DNA of 64,000 nt from Lacrimispora sp963528005 (GCA_963528005.1 CAURSM010000007.1:1-64000), one strand, 5' to 3'; positions 7,987 to 16,233 are shown, numbered from the stretch's first letter. A program made the numbers and translations. Notes: generated by a model not told the origin, from the sequence alone.

Positions 7987-8143
7987 AAAAAAATCAAAAA
8001 AAAACCCTTGCTGTAAAGAAGACATTACAACAAAAGTCTTGTTACTTCGTTGCGATGCAGATTATATCATGCTGTGAAAGCGGTGTTTATAATCGGATTG
8101 ATGCAATCGCAAACACTGATTCAGTGCCAACTACTCCCTTTTG
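7987..8143 (-). promoter_or_regulatory. yybP-ykoY-type (manganese class) riboswitch with competing terminator, upstream of kup
   Basis: Read on the minus strand. P1 is CAAAAG (8143-8138) with CUUUUG (8036-8031), flanked by the class-typical GGAGUAG (8137-8131) and ACAAGAC just before the 3' strand. P2 is a CACUG-AAU-CAGUG hairpin (8126-8114). A long P3 closes with GCGAU/AUCGC and GAUUAUA/UAUAAUC around an asymmetric UCAAUCC loop, like L3 of the class. The 3' P1 strand is also the start of CUUUUGUUGUAA (8036-8025), which pairs fully, with G-U pairs, to UUACAGCAAGGG (8016-8005) ahead of two U runs. Aptamer and terminator are therefore mutually exclusive, fitting a ligand-ON switch. The class assignment is from memory of the consensus. 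Confidence 0.62.
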
Positions 8144-8310
8144 ATATGGGTATTTTACAAAAAAGAATTAGTAATGTCAAATTAAATATTCCTTAAGATA
8201 ATTATGCCCATACTTTCAATGATATATCATGTTTTTGTCTTTTTTGTGAAGGCATAAAATCTGGGATTTTAAAGGAACGGCAAACAAGTTAGTTCTTGTT
8301 ACTCATTATA

Positions 8311-8751
8311 TTATTTTACGTATTTTGTATGTTCGGATAAATCTATGACATAATCAGATGCTTTCTTTTTACCAACTTCTGTCAAAGTGAGATAAATCTC
8401 TGCCATACGAATGATAGAGTCCTTGTCAATGGGTGTTGCTTTCATGCTTATGGTTCGAAGCCGTTCATCAATCTCATAGGTATCATCGGATGATTCTTTT
8501 ACCATGACAGCGTTCTTATCTTCTGAGTTCTTAATAGGTAAAGATTCGTCATCCCACCCCATTAAATAAGTGGGAGTCGTATCTAAAATCTCAGCCAGAC
8601 GTTCTAGTACATTGGCAGGAACTTTTTCGATGTGACCGTTTTCATAGCGGAAAATGGTGGATCTGGATACGCCCAGTTTGCTTGCCACTTCGTCTGCGCT
8701 CATTTGCTTTTGTTTTCTTTGTGCTTTTATTCTTTGACCGGTGATTGACAT
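8311..8751 (-). CDS. XRE-family transcriptional regulator (CI-like)
   Basis: 146 residues. Residues 5-60 are a Cro/CI helix-turn-helix: RIKAQRKQKQMSADEVASKL, then GVSRSTIFRYENG, followed by the LAEILDTTPTYLMGW signature common in Firmicutes phage and ICE repressors. The C-terminus (about 80-146) is helical and has no peptidase or LexA-like catalytic motif, so it is not an autocleaving repressor. The frame is open further upstream, but ATG 8751 has a strong aggaggtgg ribosome site. Divergent from the small HTH gene at 8904, with palindromic operators between. Confidence 0.88.
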   Translation of the reverse strand: MSITGQRIKAQRKQKQMSADEVASKLGVSRSTIFRYENGHIEKVPANVLERLAEILDTTPTYLMGWDDESLPIKNSEDKNAVMVKESSDDTYEIDERLRTISMKATPIDKDSIIRMAEIYLTLTEVGKKKASDYVIDLSEHTKYVK

Positions 8752-8770
8752 TTTCCCACCTCCTGAATGT

Positions 8771-8801
8771 ATAATATCACTTACGTTGCAAAAATGCAAC
8801 G
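8771..8801 (-). promoter_or_regulatory. Promoter of the XRE regulator with palindromic operator O1
   Basis: On the minus strand, -35 TTGCAT (8799-8794), a 17-bp spacer and -10 TATTAT (8776-8771). The palindrome cgttgca-aaaa-tgcaacg (8784-8801) covers the -35 and part of the spacer, so the regulator very likely represses itself. Confidence 0.7.
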
Positions 8802-8830
8802 AATATAGATGCGTTTTTGCTATAACTGTG

Positions 8831-8886
8831 TTGACTTTTTATATTGATTGAGCTATTCTTATTTTATGGTGTAGCATTAATGCAAC
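8831..8886 (+). promoter_or_regulatory. Promoter of the small HTH gene with operator O2
   Basis: -35 TTGACT (8831-8836), a 17-bp spacer and -10 TATTCT (8854-8859). Gtagcattaatgcaac (8871-8886) is a near-perfect 16-bp palindrome with the same GTTGCA half-site as O1, placed at the expected transcription start. Confidence 0.65.
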
Positions 8887-8903
8887 TAGGGGAGGTGAGT
8901 TTC

Positions 8904-9107
8904 ATGAATACTCAAATGTTAAAGGGAAAGATTGTTGAATCAGGTATTACCCAGGAGGCGGTTGCAGATGCCATAGGGATGAATCGGTGTACGTTTTATC
9001 GTAAGATGAAGAGAAAAGGAAATACTTTTACCGTAGAAGAAATGAATAAAATTGTTCAAGTAATACCATTAAGCAAAGAAGAGGCAGTTCAAATTTTTTT
9101 TACTTGA
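8904..9107 (+). CDS. Small Cro-like HTH DNA-binding protein
   Basis: 67 residues, essentially one helix-turn-helix domain (LKGKIVESGITQEAVADAIG, then MNRCTFYRKMKRKG), as in small phage Cro/excisionase-control proteins. ATG 8904 follows ggggaggtgag; the frame extends further upstream, but that part overlaps the promoter and O2. It is arranged head-to-head with the XRE repressor gene like a lysogeny switch, though no other phage gene is nearby. Confidence 0.8.
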   Translation: MNTQMLKGKIVESGITQEAVADAIGMNRCTFYRKMKRKGNTFTVEEMNKIVQVIPLSKEEAVQIFFT

Positions 9108-9126
9108 CAAGTAGCGAAAATGCGAC
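9104..9126 (+). promoter_or_regulatory. Third operator-like site next to a TTGACA box
   Basis: TTGACA (9104-9109) overlaps the stop of the small HTH gene and is followed by gtagcgaaaatgcgac (9111-9126), a close variant of O1/O2. No good -10 box at 17 bp was found, so promoter function is uncertain. Confidence 0.4.
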
Positions 9127-9169
9127 ATTGCCAATGACATAAAGTAGTTACAGGTGTAGAGCAACAAGG

Positions 9170-9232
9170 ATAAGAAGTAAAATAACAGCAATAAGAAGTA
9201 AAGTAACAACAATAAGAAGTAAAATAACAGCA
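9170..9232. repeat. Three tandem 21-bp repeats
   Basis: Units at 9170-9190, 9191-9211 and 9212-9232. Units 1 and 3 are identical; unit 2 differs at two positions. Each contains ataagaagtaaa and ends caa/cag-ca. A 21-bp period equals two helical turns, so a protein could bind all three on one DNA face. They lie between the HTH pair and the RpiR-type gene. The rest of 9127-9411 shows no gene. Confidence 0.8.
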
Positions 9233-9411
9233 ATAAATGAATTGGATTGAAGAAAATAAGGGCGTAATTATGACAAAAAAATACATGAAGGAGGGGAAAA
9301 AGTACAATCTGCTTGTTAAGACCATTATCAAAAGCTTATACTATAAGTAGGTCAGGATTTTTCGTAGAACAGCAGCAGATTGGTGATAAAAATGCAGTTT
9401 GGAGGAAATAC

Positions 9412-10152
9412 ATGATTATTTCATTGGATAAAAATACCTTAGAACGGTTAACGAAAACAGAACTGGAGATCATCCATTTTATTAATAGCCACGAGGAGGA
9501 GCTCCCGGAGCTTTCTATTGTTGATATTGCTTTTGAGACTTACTCTTCCCCCTCTACCGTATCAAGAGCCATTCGAAAGTGTGGGCTTAATGGTTTTAAT
9601 GAATTACGGTATAGGTCTGGATATAAGGCAAAGAGTGAAGAGATTCAATCGATGAATGAGTTGTTTAATAAGACATTAATTGAGGCACAGGCGGTACATG
9701 AACGGATATCGTTGAAGGATATTTTAGCAGTTATCAAATCCTTAAATGAAGCGGGGGAGATTTCCGTTTTTGCCAGAGGACTTACAAAGTATGTGGGCCA
9801 GGAATTCTCTTTAAAGCTGCAGCTTCTTAATTATCATGTTTTCTTTACCGATGATCCCAATATCATGCAGATCAAGGCAGGGAAATTAAGAAAAGAGGAT
9901 GTTTTATTTATTTTATCGCTAAATGGAGAAACACCGGAACTGGTTTCTTCGGCGGCTACGGCATATCAAAGAGGAAACTGTGTGATTACTTGTTGCTGCA
10001 ATGAGAACTCAAAATTGATTACATACAGCGAACATTCCTTAGTTGGGTTTAAGCACTCCCATCAGGCCATAAAGGAGTTTGAAGTCTCTTCCAGAATTCC
10101 TCTTTATATGATTTGCAGAATAATTATAGATTATATTTCTTTTTACTCTTAA
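9412..10152 (+). CDS. MurR/RpiR-family transcriptional regulator
   Basis: 246 residues: an N-terminal HTH_6 domain (about 10-75, with ELSIVDIAFETYSSPSTVSRAIRKCG) and a C-terminal SIS sugar-phosphate-binding domain (about 105-230, with SVFARGLT and a VLFILSLNGETPE segment). ATG 9412 has a ggagga site; the frame is open upstream to 9313 without one. It lies directly before the fructose-type operon and probably senses a sugar phosphate from that pathway. Confidence 0.88.
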   Translation: MIISLDKNTLERLTKTELEIIHFINSHEEELPELSIVDIAFETYSSPSTVSRAIRKCGLNGFNELRYRSGYKAKSEEIQSMNELFNKTLIEAQAVHERISLKDILAVIKSLNEAGEISVFARGLTKYVGQEFSLKLQLLNYHVFFTDDPNIMQIKAGKLRKEDVLFILSLNGETPELVSSAATAYQRGNCVITCCCNENSKLITYSEHSLVGFKHSHQAIKEFEVSSRIPLYMICRIIIDYISFYS

Positions 10153-10200
10153 GGCTGGGGACTTTGCCACGGTACCTTTCTTAGTTGAAACGAATATTGA

Positions 10201-10247
10201 TACGTCTTGACAGGGCTTTCCAAGCTCAAATCAAGGCGTATTTTTTT
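10201..10247 (+). terminator. Intrinsic terminator
   Basis: tacgtcttga (10201-10210) pairs with tcaaggcgta (10231-10240), with one G-U pair, then a 7-T run. It separates the regulator from the metabolic operon. The stem is almost identical to that of the terminator at 60871-60919. Confidence 0.88.
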
Positions 10248-10283
10248 GCAGTAAAAAGATTTTATAATTCTTAACGCATTTTC

Positions 10284-10323
10284 TGAAAAGATTTTCATTC
10301 TTTTTTTACTTATAATAATAAGT
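10284..10323 (+). promoter_or_regulatory. Promoter region of the fructose-type operon with two palindromes
   Basis: tgaaaagattttca (10284-10297) resembles a CcpA cre site without the central CG. Acttat-aata-ataagt (10308-10323) overlaps a TATAAT box at 10311-10316. Either could be the site for the RpiR-type regulator or CcpA. Confidence 0.45.
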
Positions 10324-10359
10324 GTAAAACGGTTCTATAAACAAGTGAGGTGCTAATAA

Positions 10360-11280
10360 ATGATATATACTTTGACAACGAATCCTGCCATTGATATGAA
10401 CGTTTTTTCTGATGGGATTCAAGGGAATGCAGTTACCCGCACATCGGGGGCAGTTTACACACCCAATGGGAAGGGATTGAATGTAAGCTACTGTTTAAAG
10501 CGATTCCAGACAGAGTCAGAAGTACTGGGCTTTTTCGGAGGATTCTCCGGGGAGTATATTATAGAAGAAACAAAGAAGCGTTTTATAAAAACACACCCAG
10601 TCTGGGTGGAGGATACCACCAGAATTAATATTTTTTTAAACGATGGGACCCAGGAATATAAGCTAGTAAACGAAGGTGCGTTTGTATCTGCAAAACATCA
10701 AATAGACATGTGCAGCTTGTTAAAAGAGCTTCCAGAGTTGAATACATTAATCATCAGCGGAAGTCTTTCCAAAGGTATGGAAGCGACCTTTTATGATGAG
10801 ATATTAGAACTCTGCAGAAAAAGGGGGACTCATATTATTATAGATATTAGTTCCAGGCATTTGGCGGAGTTGATGCGTTTTCGACCCTATTTAATCAAAC
10901 CAAATGAGGAAGAAATTAAGGATATTTTTGGAATTATTATGAGAGATGAAGAAGACATTAAAGATGTTCTTCATGACCTTTATGAAAAAGGCGCTCAAAA
11001 TATTTTACTGACACTCGGAGAGGGGGGATCTTATTTCTACAATGGAACATCCATGTATTATGCCGGGACAAAGAAGGTGAAGCTGGTAAGCTCTGCTTGT
11101 GCAGGAGATGCTTCGCTTGCAGGATTTTTAAGTATATGGCTTAAAAATCCTTCTCATATAGAAATGGCATTAAAACGTTCTGCCGCGGTCGGTGCAAATG
11201 TAGCAGAAAGCAGTGGCCTTGGCTTAATGGATAAAGTAGAAGAATACACAAGAGAAATTATGGTGAGAAAGGTGGAATGA
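10360..11280 (+). CDS. PfkB-family hexose-phosphate kinase (1-phosphofructokinase type)
   Basis: 306 residues, ribokinase fold. The N-terminus TLTTNPAID is typical of FruK/LacC, NGKGLNVS is the substrate-binding region near residue 40, and SACAGDASLAGF near 247 carries the anion hole and catalytic Asp. It would convert fructose-1-phosphate (or tagatose-6-phosphate) to the 1,6-bisphosphate with ATP. Its neighbours (fructose-class PTS and class II aldolase) make fructose-1-phosphate the likelier substrate. The end overlaps the start region of the PTS gene. Confidence 0.88.
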   Translation: MIYTLTTNPAIDMNVFSDGIQGNAVTRTSGAVYTPNGKGLNVSYCLKRFQTESEVLGFFGGFSGEYIIEETKKRFIKTHPVWVEDTTRINIFLNDGTQEYKLVNEGAFVSAKHQIDMCSLLKELPELNTLIISGSLSKGMEATFYDEILELCRKRGTHIIIDISSRHLAELMRFRPYLIKPNEEEIKDIFGIIMRDEEDIKDVLHDLYEKGAQNILLTLGEGGSYFYNGTSMYYAGTKKVKLVSSACAGDASLAGFLSIWLKNPSHIEMALKRSAAVGANVAESSGLGLMDKVEEYTREIMVRKVE

Positions 11281-11282
11281 GT

Positions 11283-13130
11283 ATGAATTTGTTGGGGGTT
11301 ACAGGGTGTCCTACAGGGATCGCTCACACATTTATGGCAGAAAAGGCTTTAAAGGAAGCGGCAAAAAAGCTGGGGTGCCAAATTAAGGTTGAGACCAATG
11401 GAGCCATTGGAGTAGAGAACTTATTGACAGCGGAGGAGATTGCATCAGCAGATGCCATTATTGTGGCCTGTGACAAAAACGTAGATTTGGATCGTTTTAA
11501 CGGAAAGCCAGTCTTGGAGGTGTCTGTATCCGATGGGATGAATAAGGCAGAGGATCTGGTTTTGGCGTGTCTAAACCACAAGGTGCCCGTTCGCAAGGGG
11601 AACAAGCAAAGTGGCAGCACCCAGACACAAAATACCAGTGCGGCCCATCAAATCTATAAGCATCTGATGAATGGTGTTTCCCATATGCTTCCCCTGGTGG
11701 TAGCAGGTGGTGTATTGACCGCCATTTCCTTCTTATGGGGGATTTATTCCTTTGATCCAGCTTCTGAGCAGTATAACAAGATAGCGGCTCTTATAAAGTC
11801 CGTGGGCGGTTATTCCATGGGACTCATGGTTACTGTGCTTAGTGCCTACATTGCCCAGTCGATTGGGGGGCGGCCGGGTCTCCTTGCTGGTTTTGTGGGT
11901 GGTATGATAGCAGGAAGTACCGATGCAGGTTTCCTGGGTGGAATTATTTCTGGTTTCCTGGCTGGATATATTGCTTTGGCAACGGTTAAGGCCTTAAGAG
12001 GACTTCCAAGGCAGCTAGAAGGATTGAAATCTATTTTCATTGTACCTATTATTACCATTGGCGGTGTTGGAATTCTAATGATGCTCTTTAGCCAGCCTTG
12101 TGCAGCTCTTAATCATTGGATGATGGAAAGTCTGACAAAAATTCAGGATACCAGTCCTATCCTTTTGGGAATTGTCATTGGCTGCATGAGTGCTTTTGAT
12201 ATGGGAGGTCCGGTAAATAAGGCGGCTTACGTGACTGGAACGGTCCTTCTGGGACAGGGAAATTTTTATTTTATGGCTGGAGTCTCTGCGGCTTGCATTA
12301 CACCACCGCTTGTACTTGCAATTGCAGCCACCATTAAGAAAAACCGTTTTACAGAGGAAGATCGTACGGCAGCACTGGTTAACTATATTTTAGGAAGCAC
12401 GCACATTACAGAAGGGGCAATTCCATTTGCGGCTAAGAATCCCTTAAAGGTGATTCCCATTCTCATGATAAGTTCCTCTGTCTCCGCCGTAGCAACTTAT
12501 CTTATGAAGGTTCAGGTTCCGGCTCCTCATGGCGGATTCTTGATTCTTGGACTGGTTAATAAGCCTTTGGTTTGGGTGGCTTGTATCTTGCTTGGTTCTG
12601 TAGTTGGTGCATTTCTATACATACTGGTAACTCCCCCTGTTACAGAAACATATGAGGCAGTGGATCATGAAGATGAAGCCATCTCTGTAACTCCTTTGTT
12701 TAAGGTGGAAACCGTGACCCTTTCCCTGGAACAGACAGAGAAAGAAGAGGTCATTGATGAGATGATTCAGATGCTAAGGGCAGATGGAGTGTTAAATGAC
12801 CCAGAAGCATTCAAAGCAGAAATTATGAAAAGGGAGGAGTTCTCCTCTACCTCATTTGGAACTGGAATTGCTATTCCTCATGGGAAATCTCCGGCTGCCA
12901 ATGTTCCAAGGGTTGCAGTGGGGCTTTCAAAAAAGGGAATTAACTATGATGCAACGGATGAGATTCCAGTTACCGCCGTGTTTATGATTGCAGTGGGAGA
13001 GGGAGAAGGGGATACTCATTTAAGACTGCTGTCAGATTTGTCTCAGAAACTAATGGAACCGGCTTTTGTGAAACGTTTGAATGAATGCACCACAAAGGAA
13101 GAGCTGGTTGCACTGCTGGAGAAAGAATAG
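11283..13130 (+). CDS. PTS fructose-family transporter subunit EIIBCA
   Basis: 615 residues with domains in the order B, C, A. EIIB occupies about 1-100 with the phospho-cysteine in GCPTGIAHT (Cys9). EIIC, about 120-455, has eight or more membrane segments and the GG(R/P)PG loop. EIIA, about 475-615, has the phospho-histidine in AIPHGKS. It takes up and phosphorylates a ketohexose. An ATG at 11277 also exists, but aaggtgg at 11269-11275 is correctly spaced only for ATG 11283. Translationally coupled to the kinase and followed 10 bp later by the aldolase. Confidence 0.92.
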   Translation: MNLLGVTGCPTGIAHTFMAEKALKEAAKKLGCQIKVETNGAIGVENLLTAEEIASADAIIVACDKNVDLDRFNGKPVLEVSVSDGMNKAEDLVLACLNHKVPVRKGNKQSGSTQTQNTSAAHQIYKHLMNGVSHMLPLVVAGGVLTAISFLWGIYSFDPASEQYNKIAALIKSVGGYSMGLMVTVLSAYIAQSIGGRPGLLAGFVGGMIAGSTDAGFLGGIISGFLAGYIALATVKALRGLPRQLEGLKSIFIVPIITIGGVGILMMLFSQPCAALNHWMMESLTKIQDTSPILLGIVIGCMSAFDMGGPVNKAAYVTGTVLLGQGNFYFMAGVSAACITPPLVLAIAATIKKNRFTEEDRTAALVNYILGSTHITEGAIPFAAKNPLKVIPILMISSSVSAVATYLMKVQVPAPHGGFLILGLVNKPLVWVACILLGSVVGAFLYILVTPPVTETYEAVDHEDEAISVTPLFKVETVTLSLEQTEKEEVIDEMIQMLRADGVLNDPEAFKAEIMKREEFSSTSFGTGIAIPHGKSPAANVPRVAVGLSKKGINYDATDEIPVTAVFMIAVGEGEGDTHLRLLSDLSQKLMEPAFVKRLNECTTKEELVALLEKE

Positions 13131-13140
13131 GAGAGTAAAA

Positions 13141-13992
13141 ATGCCGTTAGCTACTTCAGAGGAGATGCTTCTCAATGCCCAAAGGGATCACTATGCAGTT
13201 GGGGCATTTAATGTGGAAAATATGGAAATGATGATGGCTGTTATTGAGGCTGCGGAGGAAATGTTAGCTCCAGTGATTTTACAGACAACGCCTTCTACGG
13301 TCAGTTATGCAGGTCTAAATCTCTACTACGCCAATGTGAAAGCATTGGCGGAAGCAGCGTCGGTCCCGGTTGCACTTCATTTAGACCATGGCAGCAGCTA
13401 TGAACTGGCTATTAAGGCACTGAAGGGTGGATATACGTCCATTATGATTGACGGATCTCATTATTCCCTGGAGAAAAATATTGATTTGACAAAACGAGTG
13501 GTGGAGGCATGCCGCCCTAAGAACATTCCGGTGGAAGCGGAGCTGGGACGGGTAGGTGGCAAGGAGGATGACTTAGAGGGCGGGAATGGCGGACTTACTT
13601 CTCCAGAGGAAGCGGCGTACTTTGTGAAGAAGACTGGAATTCAATCTCTGGCGGTTTCCATTGGGACGGCACATGGTATTTATCAAGGTGAGCCTAATAT
13701 CCGTGTTGATTTACTAAAAGACATAAGGAAGAAGGTTTCCATACCTCTGGTCCTTCATGGCACTTCCGGAGTTCCAGATGATATTGTGCGCAACTGCATC
13801 TCAGAGGGAATCTGTAAAGTTAACTATGCAACTGATTTACGAATCGCTTATACCAAAGGGGTAAGACAGATCATAGATGGGGATGATTTTGTCATTGATC
13901 CCAAACTATATGGAAAAAGAGGAATTGAGCTGGTAAAACGATACGTAATCGACCGGATTTCTGTTTGCAGGAGCATTGGAAGAGGCAGGTAA
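13141..13992 (+). CDS. Class II fructose/tagatose-bisphosphate aldolase
   Basis: 283 residues, zinc-dependent TIM barrel. HLDHGSS near residue 80 holds the catalytic Asp and a zinc histidine; further ligands are in IGTAHGIY and VLHGTSG. It cleaves the ketohexose-1,6-bisphosphate made by the upstream kinase into triose phosphates, completing the operon. The frame extends back into the PTS gene, but ATG 13141 has a ggagag site and gives a normal length. Whether it is an Fba or GatY/KbaY type cannot be settled by eye. Confidence 0.9.
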   Translation: MPLATSEEMLLNAQRDHYAVGAFNVENMEMMMAVIEAAEEMLAPVILQTTPSTVSYAGLNLYYANVKALAEAASVPVALHLDHGSSYELAIKALKGGYTSIMIDGSHYSLEKNIDLTKRVVEACRPKNIPVEAELGRVGGKEDDLEGGNGGLTSPEEAAYFVKKTGIQSLAVSIGTAHGIYQGEPNIRVDLLKDIRKKVSIPLVLHGTSGVPDDIVRNCISEGICKVNYATDLRIAYTKGVRQIIDGDDFVIDPKLYGKRGIELVKRYVIDRISVCRSIGRGR

Positions 13993-14078
13993 TCCATACT
14001 CCTGGTTTTATCTGATGAACATAGGAATATAATGGTAGTACATAGACAGGTTTTTGGCAGTCGCAGTCAGGAGGGCTT

Positions 14079-14636
14079 ATGGTATTACCGGTTGAATTAT
14101 TGGATCAGGGGCTTTTATTACAGAATGTAGAAATAGATGATTTGAATTCATACATAAAAATAAAAAAGGCTTGCTGTAAACGTTATGTAGATCAGTATTA
14201 TGGAGGCTGGGATAACAGAATCCAAACCATAATCAGTAAGGACAGCTTTCATCGCCTTTTGGAGGTAACGTGTTTTTGCAAAATCTTGCAGCAGGATACG
14301 ATTATAGGATTTTTTTCCTACAAGGAGCAGCAGGACCAGATCAGTGAAGTTTCCTTGCTTCTCATGTCTTCCAATCGAGGCAAGGGGCTAGAGGAATTCT
14401 TCTTAAGCTATCTTGTTTCCCATTCCAAGGAAACCCATAAACCAGTGTATATCACCGTATATCAATCGGATCCATGGAAGGGCCACTTAGTAGACGCTGG
14501 ATTCCAGGTATATGACAAATCCAGGTCACACTATCTTATGAGCTTTAATAAACAGCATGGGATGGGGACTTATGACTATAGGAACCGCATCTATAGTAAG
14601 GCTTCAGAAACAAATATGGCTATTGACCAAGACTAA
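14079..14636 (+). CDS. Divergent GNAT-like N-acetyltransferase
   Basis: 185 residues. A weak GNAT pattern is visible: an N-terminal helix-rich part, ISEVSLLLMSSNRGKGLEEFFL near residue 95 in place of motif A, and KPVYITVYQSDPWKGHLVDAGFQVYD near 125-150 in place of motif B. A gtcaggaggg site precedes the ATG. It follows the aldolase by 86 bp and may be read from the same promoter; a strong terminator ends it. Substrate unknown. Confidence 0.6.
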   Translation: MVLPVELLDQGLLLQNVEIDDLNSYIKIKKACCKRYVDQYYGGWDNRIQTIISKDSFHRLLEVTCFCKILQQDTIIGFFSYKEQQDQISEVSLLLMSSNRGKGLEEFFLSYLVSHSKETHKPVYITVYQSDPWKGHLVDAGFQVYDKSRSHYLMSFNKQHGMGTYDYRNRIYSKASETNMAIDQD

Positions 14637-14668
14637 GGCTGCTGCAAAGGGAATTGCAGCAGCCTTTT
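14637..14668 (+). terminator. Intrinsic terminator
   Basis: Perfect 11-bp stem ggctgctgcaa (14637-14647) with ttgcagcagcc (14654-14664), then TTTT. It ends the rightward transcript and faces dpaB. Confidence 0.9.
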
Positions 14669-14695
14669 GCTGAGAAAGCCTTGCCTGGTCAGTCA

Positions 14696-15274
14696 TTAAT
14701 AAATGACTGGCTGGATTTGTTTCCCTTCCAAAGCAAGTTCCAGAGTATCTGAAATCAGCTCGGTATGAGCAATCAAAGAGGTAGGCTTTTTGACTGGGTC
14801 ATCCTGGCCAAAGGGAACAAAGTAAATATTTTTAGCGTTAAATAATTCGCCGATGTTTTTAAAATTAATCCCCATGGCATCGTTTGTGGAAATGGAGATG
14901 ACCAGGGGTTTTGAGTTTCTCAAATGGGCTTTGGCAGCCATAAGAACTGGGGAATCAGTAATCCCATTTGCCAGTTTGGCAAGGGTATTTCCGGTGCAGG
15001 GGGCAATGAGCAGAATATCCAGGTAGGCTTTCGGCCCAATGGGTTCTGCGTCCTCTACACGGAGAATTGGACTGTGACCTGTCATCTCAGCAATCCGATC
15101 CATATATTCACCAGTATCACCAAATCTTGAGTCGGTAAATTGTACATTAGTAGAAAAGATGGGGTAAACATCTGCGCCCAGTTCCGTTAGAAGCTTTGTG
15201 GACGTTTCTATTTTATCGAACGTACAAAAGGAGCCGGTTACGGCCAGGCCCACTTTTAATCCTTTCAGTTTCAT
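14696..15274 (-). CDS. dpaB: Dipicolinate synthase subunit B
   Basis: 192-residue flavoprotein-like subunit (SpoVFB) of the enzyme that makes pyridine-2,6-dicarboxylate from a dihydrodipicolinate-pathway intermediate in the mother cell for loading into spores. Characteristic features are GLAVTGSFCTFDK at the N-terminus, LIAPCTGNTLAKLANGI near residue 95, and NDAMGIN near 135. It overlaps dpaA by four bases (ATGA), so the two subunits are translationally coupled. Confidence 0.95.
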   Translation of the reverse strand: MKLKGLKVGLAVTGSFCTFDKIETSTKLLTELGADVYPIFSTNVQFTDSRFGDTGEYMDRIAEMTGHSPILRVEDAEPIGPKAYLDILLIAPCTGNTLAKLANGITDSPVLMAAKAHLRNSKPLVISISTNDAMGINFKNIGELFNAKNIYFVPFGQDDPVKKPTSLIAHTELISDTLELALEGKQIQPVIY

Positions 15275-16119
15275 ATGCCACTCCTTTTAGCGAGACACTT
15301 AACGATTGCTTCAAATAAGATTTCACCGGAGGTTTCCGGTGCGTAGATTCCAGGAAGTCCGAGACATAATTTGGCCCGGATGCTTTGCTTTTTACAAAAA
15401 TCAAAATCTACGCCGCCAGGGGCGGAGGCGATGTCAATGATGGTTACCTCTGGCTTCATAAGCCGGATTAACTCCTCATTTAAAACCAAAGCCGGTATGG
15501 TATTGAAAATGAATGAATACTGCCCAAGGGTTTGGGATAAATCAGAAAGAGCCACGGTATCAAAACCCATGGAGGAAGCCAGCGCAAGCTGGGTGTCTTT
15601 TCTGTCAGTAATGGTAACTGCGGCGTCAAGCCCTTTTAGCTTTAAGGCCATAGTTCTTGCACACCTGCCAAAGCCCGTAACCAGACAGCGGCTTTTGTGA
15701 AGGCAGCCGGGGCTTTCTATAAGGGCCTCTGCAATGGCGCCCTCTGCAGTTGCGATGGTATTTTTCACAGTAATTTCTTCCATGTCCATGTAGTCATAGC
15801 ACTTGATCTGGTTCTCCTTTGCGTATTGCTTCACATCATCTGGAATTGCTCCTCCAAAAAGGATGTGATCCGGAGTCAGCAGGCTTAAAAGATTGCCAAT
15901 GCCCAAATCGTCCATCTTGTGAACGGAAAACAGATTTAATTTATCCTTAGTAAATGGTATGGGACAGAGTATGATGTTACTGCTCTTAATGGCTTTATCT
16001 ATGGAAAAGGAGGAATCCTCCTTATCATAGTGAACTGTTACTGGAAAGCCGTTTTGGGTAAGAATCCGGCTTAAATAAAGCTGCCTTAGATCGCCGCCTA
16101 AAAGAAGAAAATTATGCAT
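15271..16119 (-). CDS. dpaA: Dipicolinate synthase subunit A
   Basis: 282-residue Rossmann-fold subunit (SpoVFA). The N-terminal part begins FLLLGGDLRQ and a second nucleotide-binding segment, CLVTGFGRCARTMALKLK, starts near residue 140, as in D-isomer dehydrogenase-like DpaA proteins. An aggagtgatg ribosome site precedes the ATG. The operon is divergent from dapA. Mother-cell sigma-K control is expected from the family but I could not assign a sigma-K promoter with confidence. Confidence 0.95.
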   Translation of the reverse strand: MHNFLLLGGDLRQLYLSRILTQNGFPVTVHYDKEDSSFSIDKAIKSSNIILCPIPFTKDKLNLFSVHKMDDLGIGNLLSLLTPDHILFGGAIPDDVKQYAKENQIKCYDYMDMEEITVKNTIATAEGAIAEALIESPGCLHKSRCLVTGFGRCARTMALKLKGLDAAVTITDRKDTQLALASSMGFDTVALSDLSQTLGQYSFIFNTIPALVLNEELIRLMKPEVTIIDIASAPGGVDFDFCKKQSIRAKLCLGLPGIYAPETSGEILFEAIVKCLAKRSGI

Positions 16120-16194
16120 ACGGTCATCACTCCTTATACTGGTTTATATGATGAAAATTTTGATTTGTGTATGGTACCATTAGGGGATGTTTGT

Positions 16195-16212
16195 CATACT
16201 TTTGTTAGTATG
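16195..16212. promoter_or_regulatory. Palindrome between dpaA and dapA
   Basis: catact-tttgtt-agtatg is a perfect 6+6 bp inverted repeat in the 114-bp divergent intergenic region, about 20 bp before dapA. Candidate operator for either gene. Confidence 0.4.
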
Positions 16213-16233
16213 AACCTCTAATTTTGGGAATGG

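Noticed and set aside
7957..8025. N-terminal extension of kup from ATG 8025
   Set aside because: It translates the riboswitch terminator hairpin and U tract; ATG 7956 has a proper ribosome site.
9170..9232. CRISPR array
   Set aside because: Repeats are directly adjacent without spacers and no cas genes are present.
9089..9331. Minus-strand frame with repeated Tyr-Cys-Cys-Tyr-Phe-Thr-Ser peptide
   Set aside because: The peptide repeats only reflect the 21-bp DNA repeats (seven codons each); no ribosome site.
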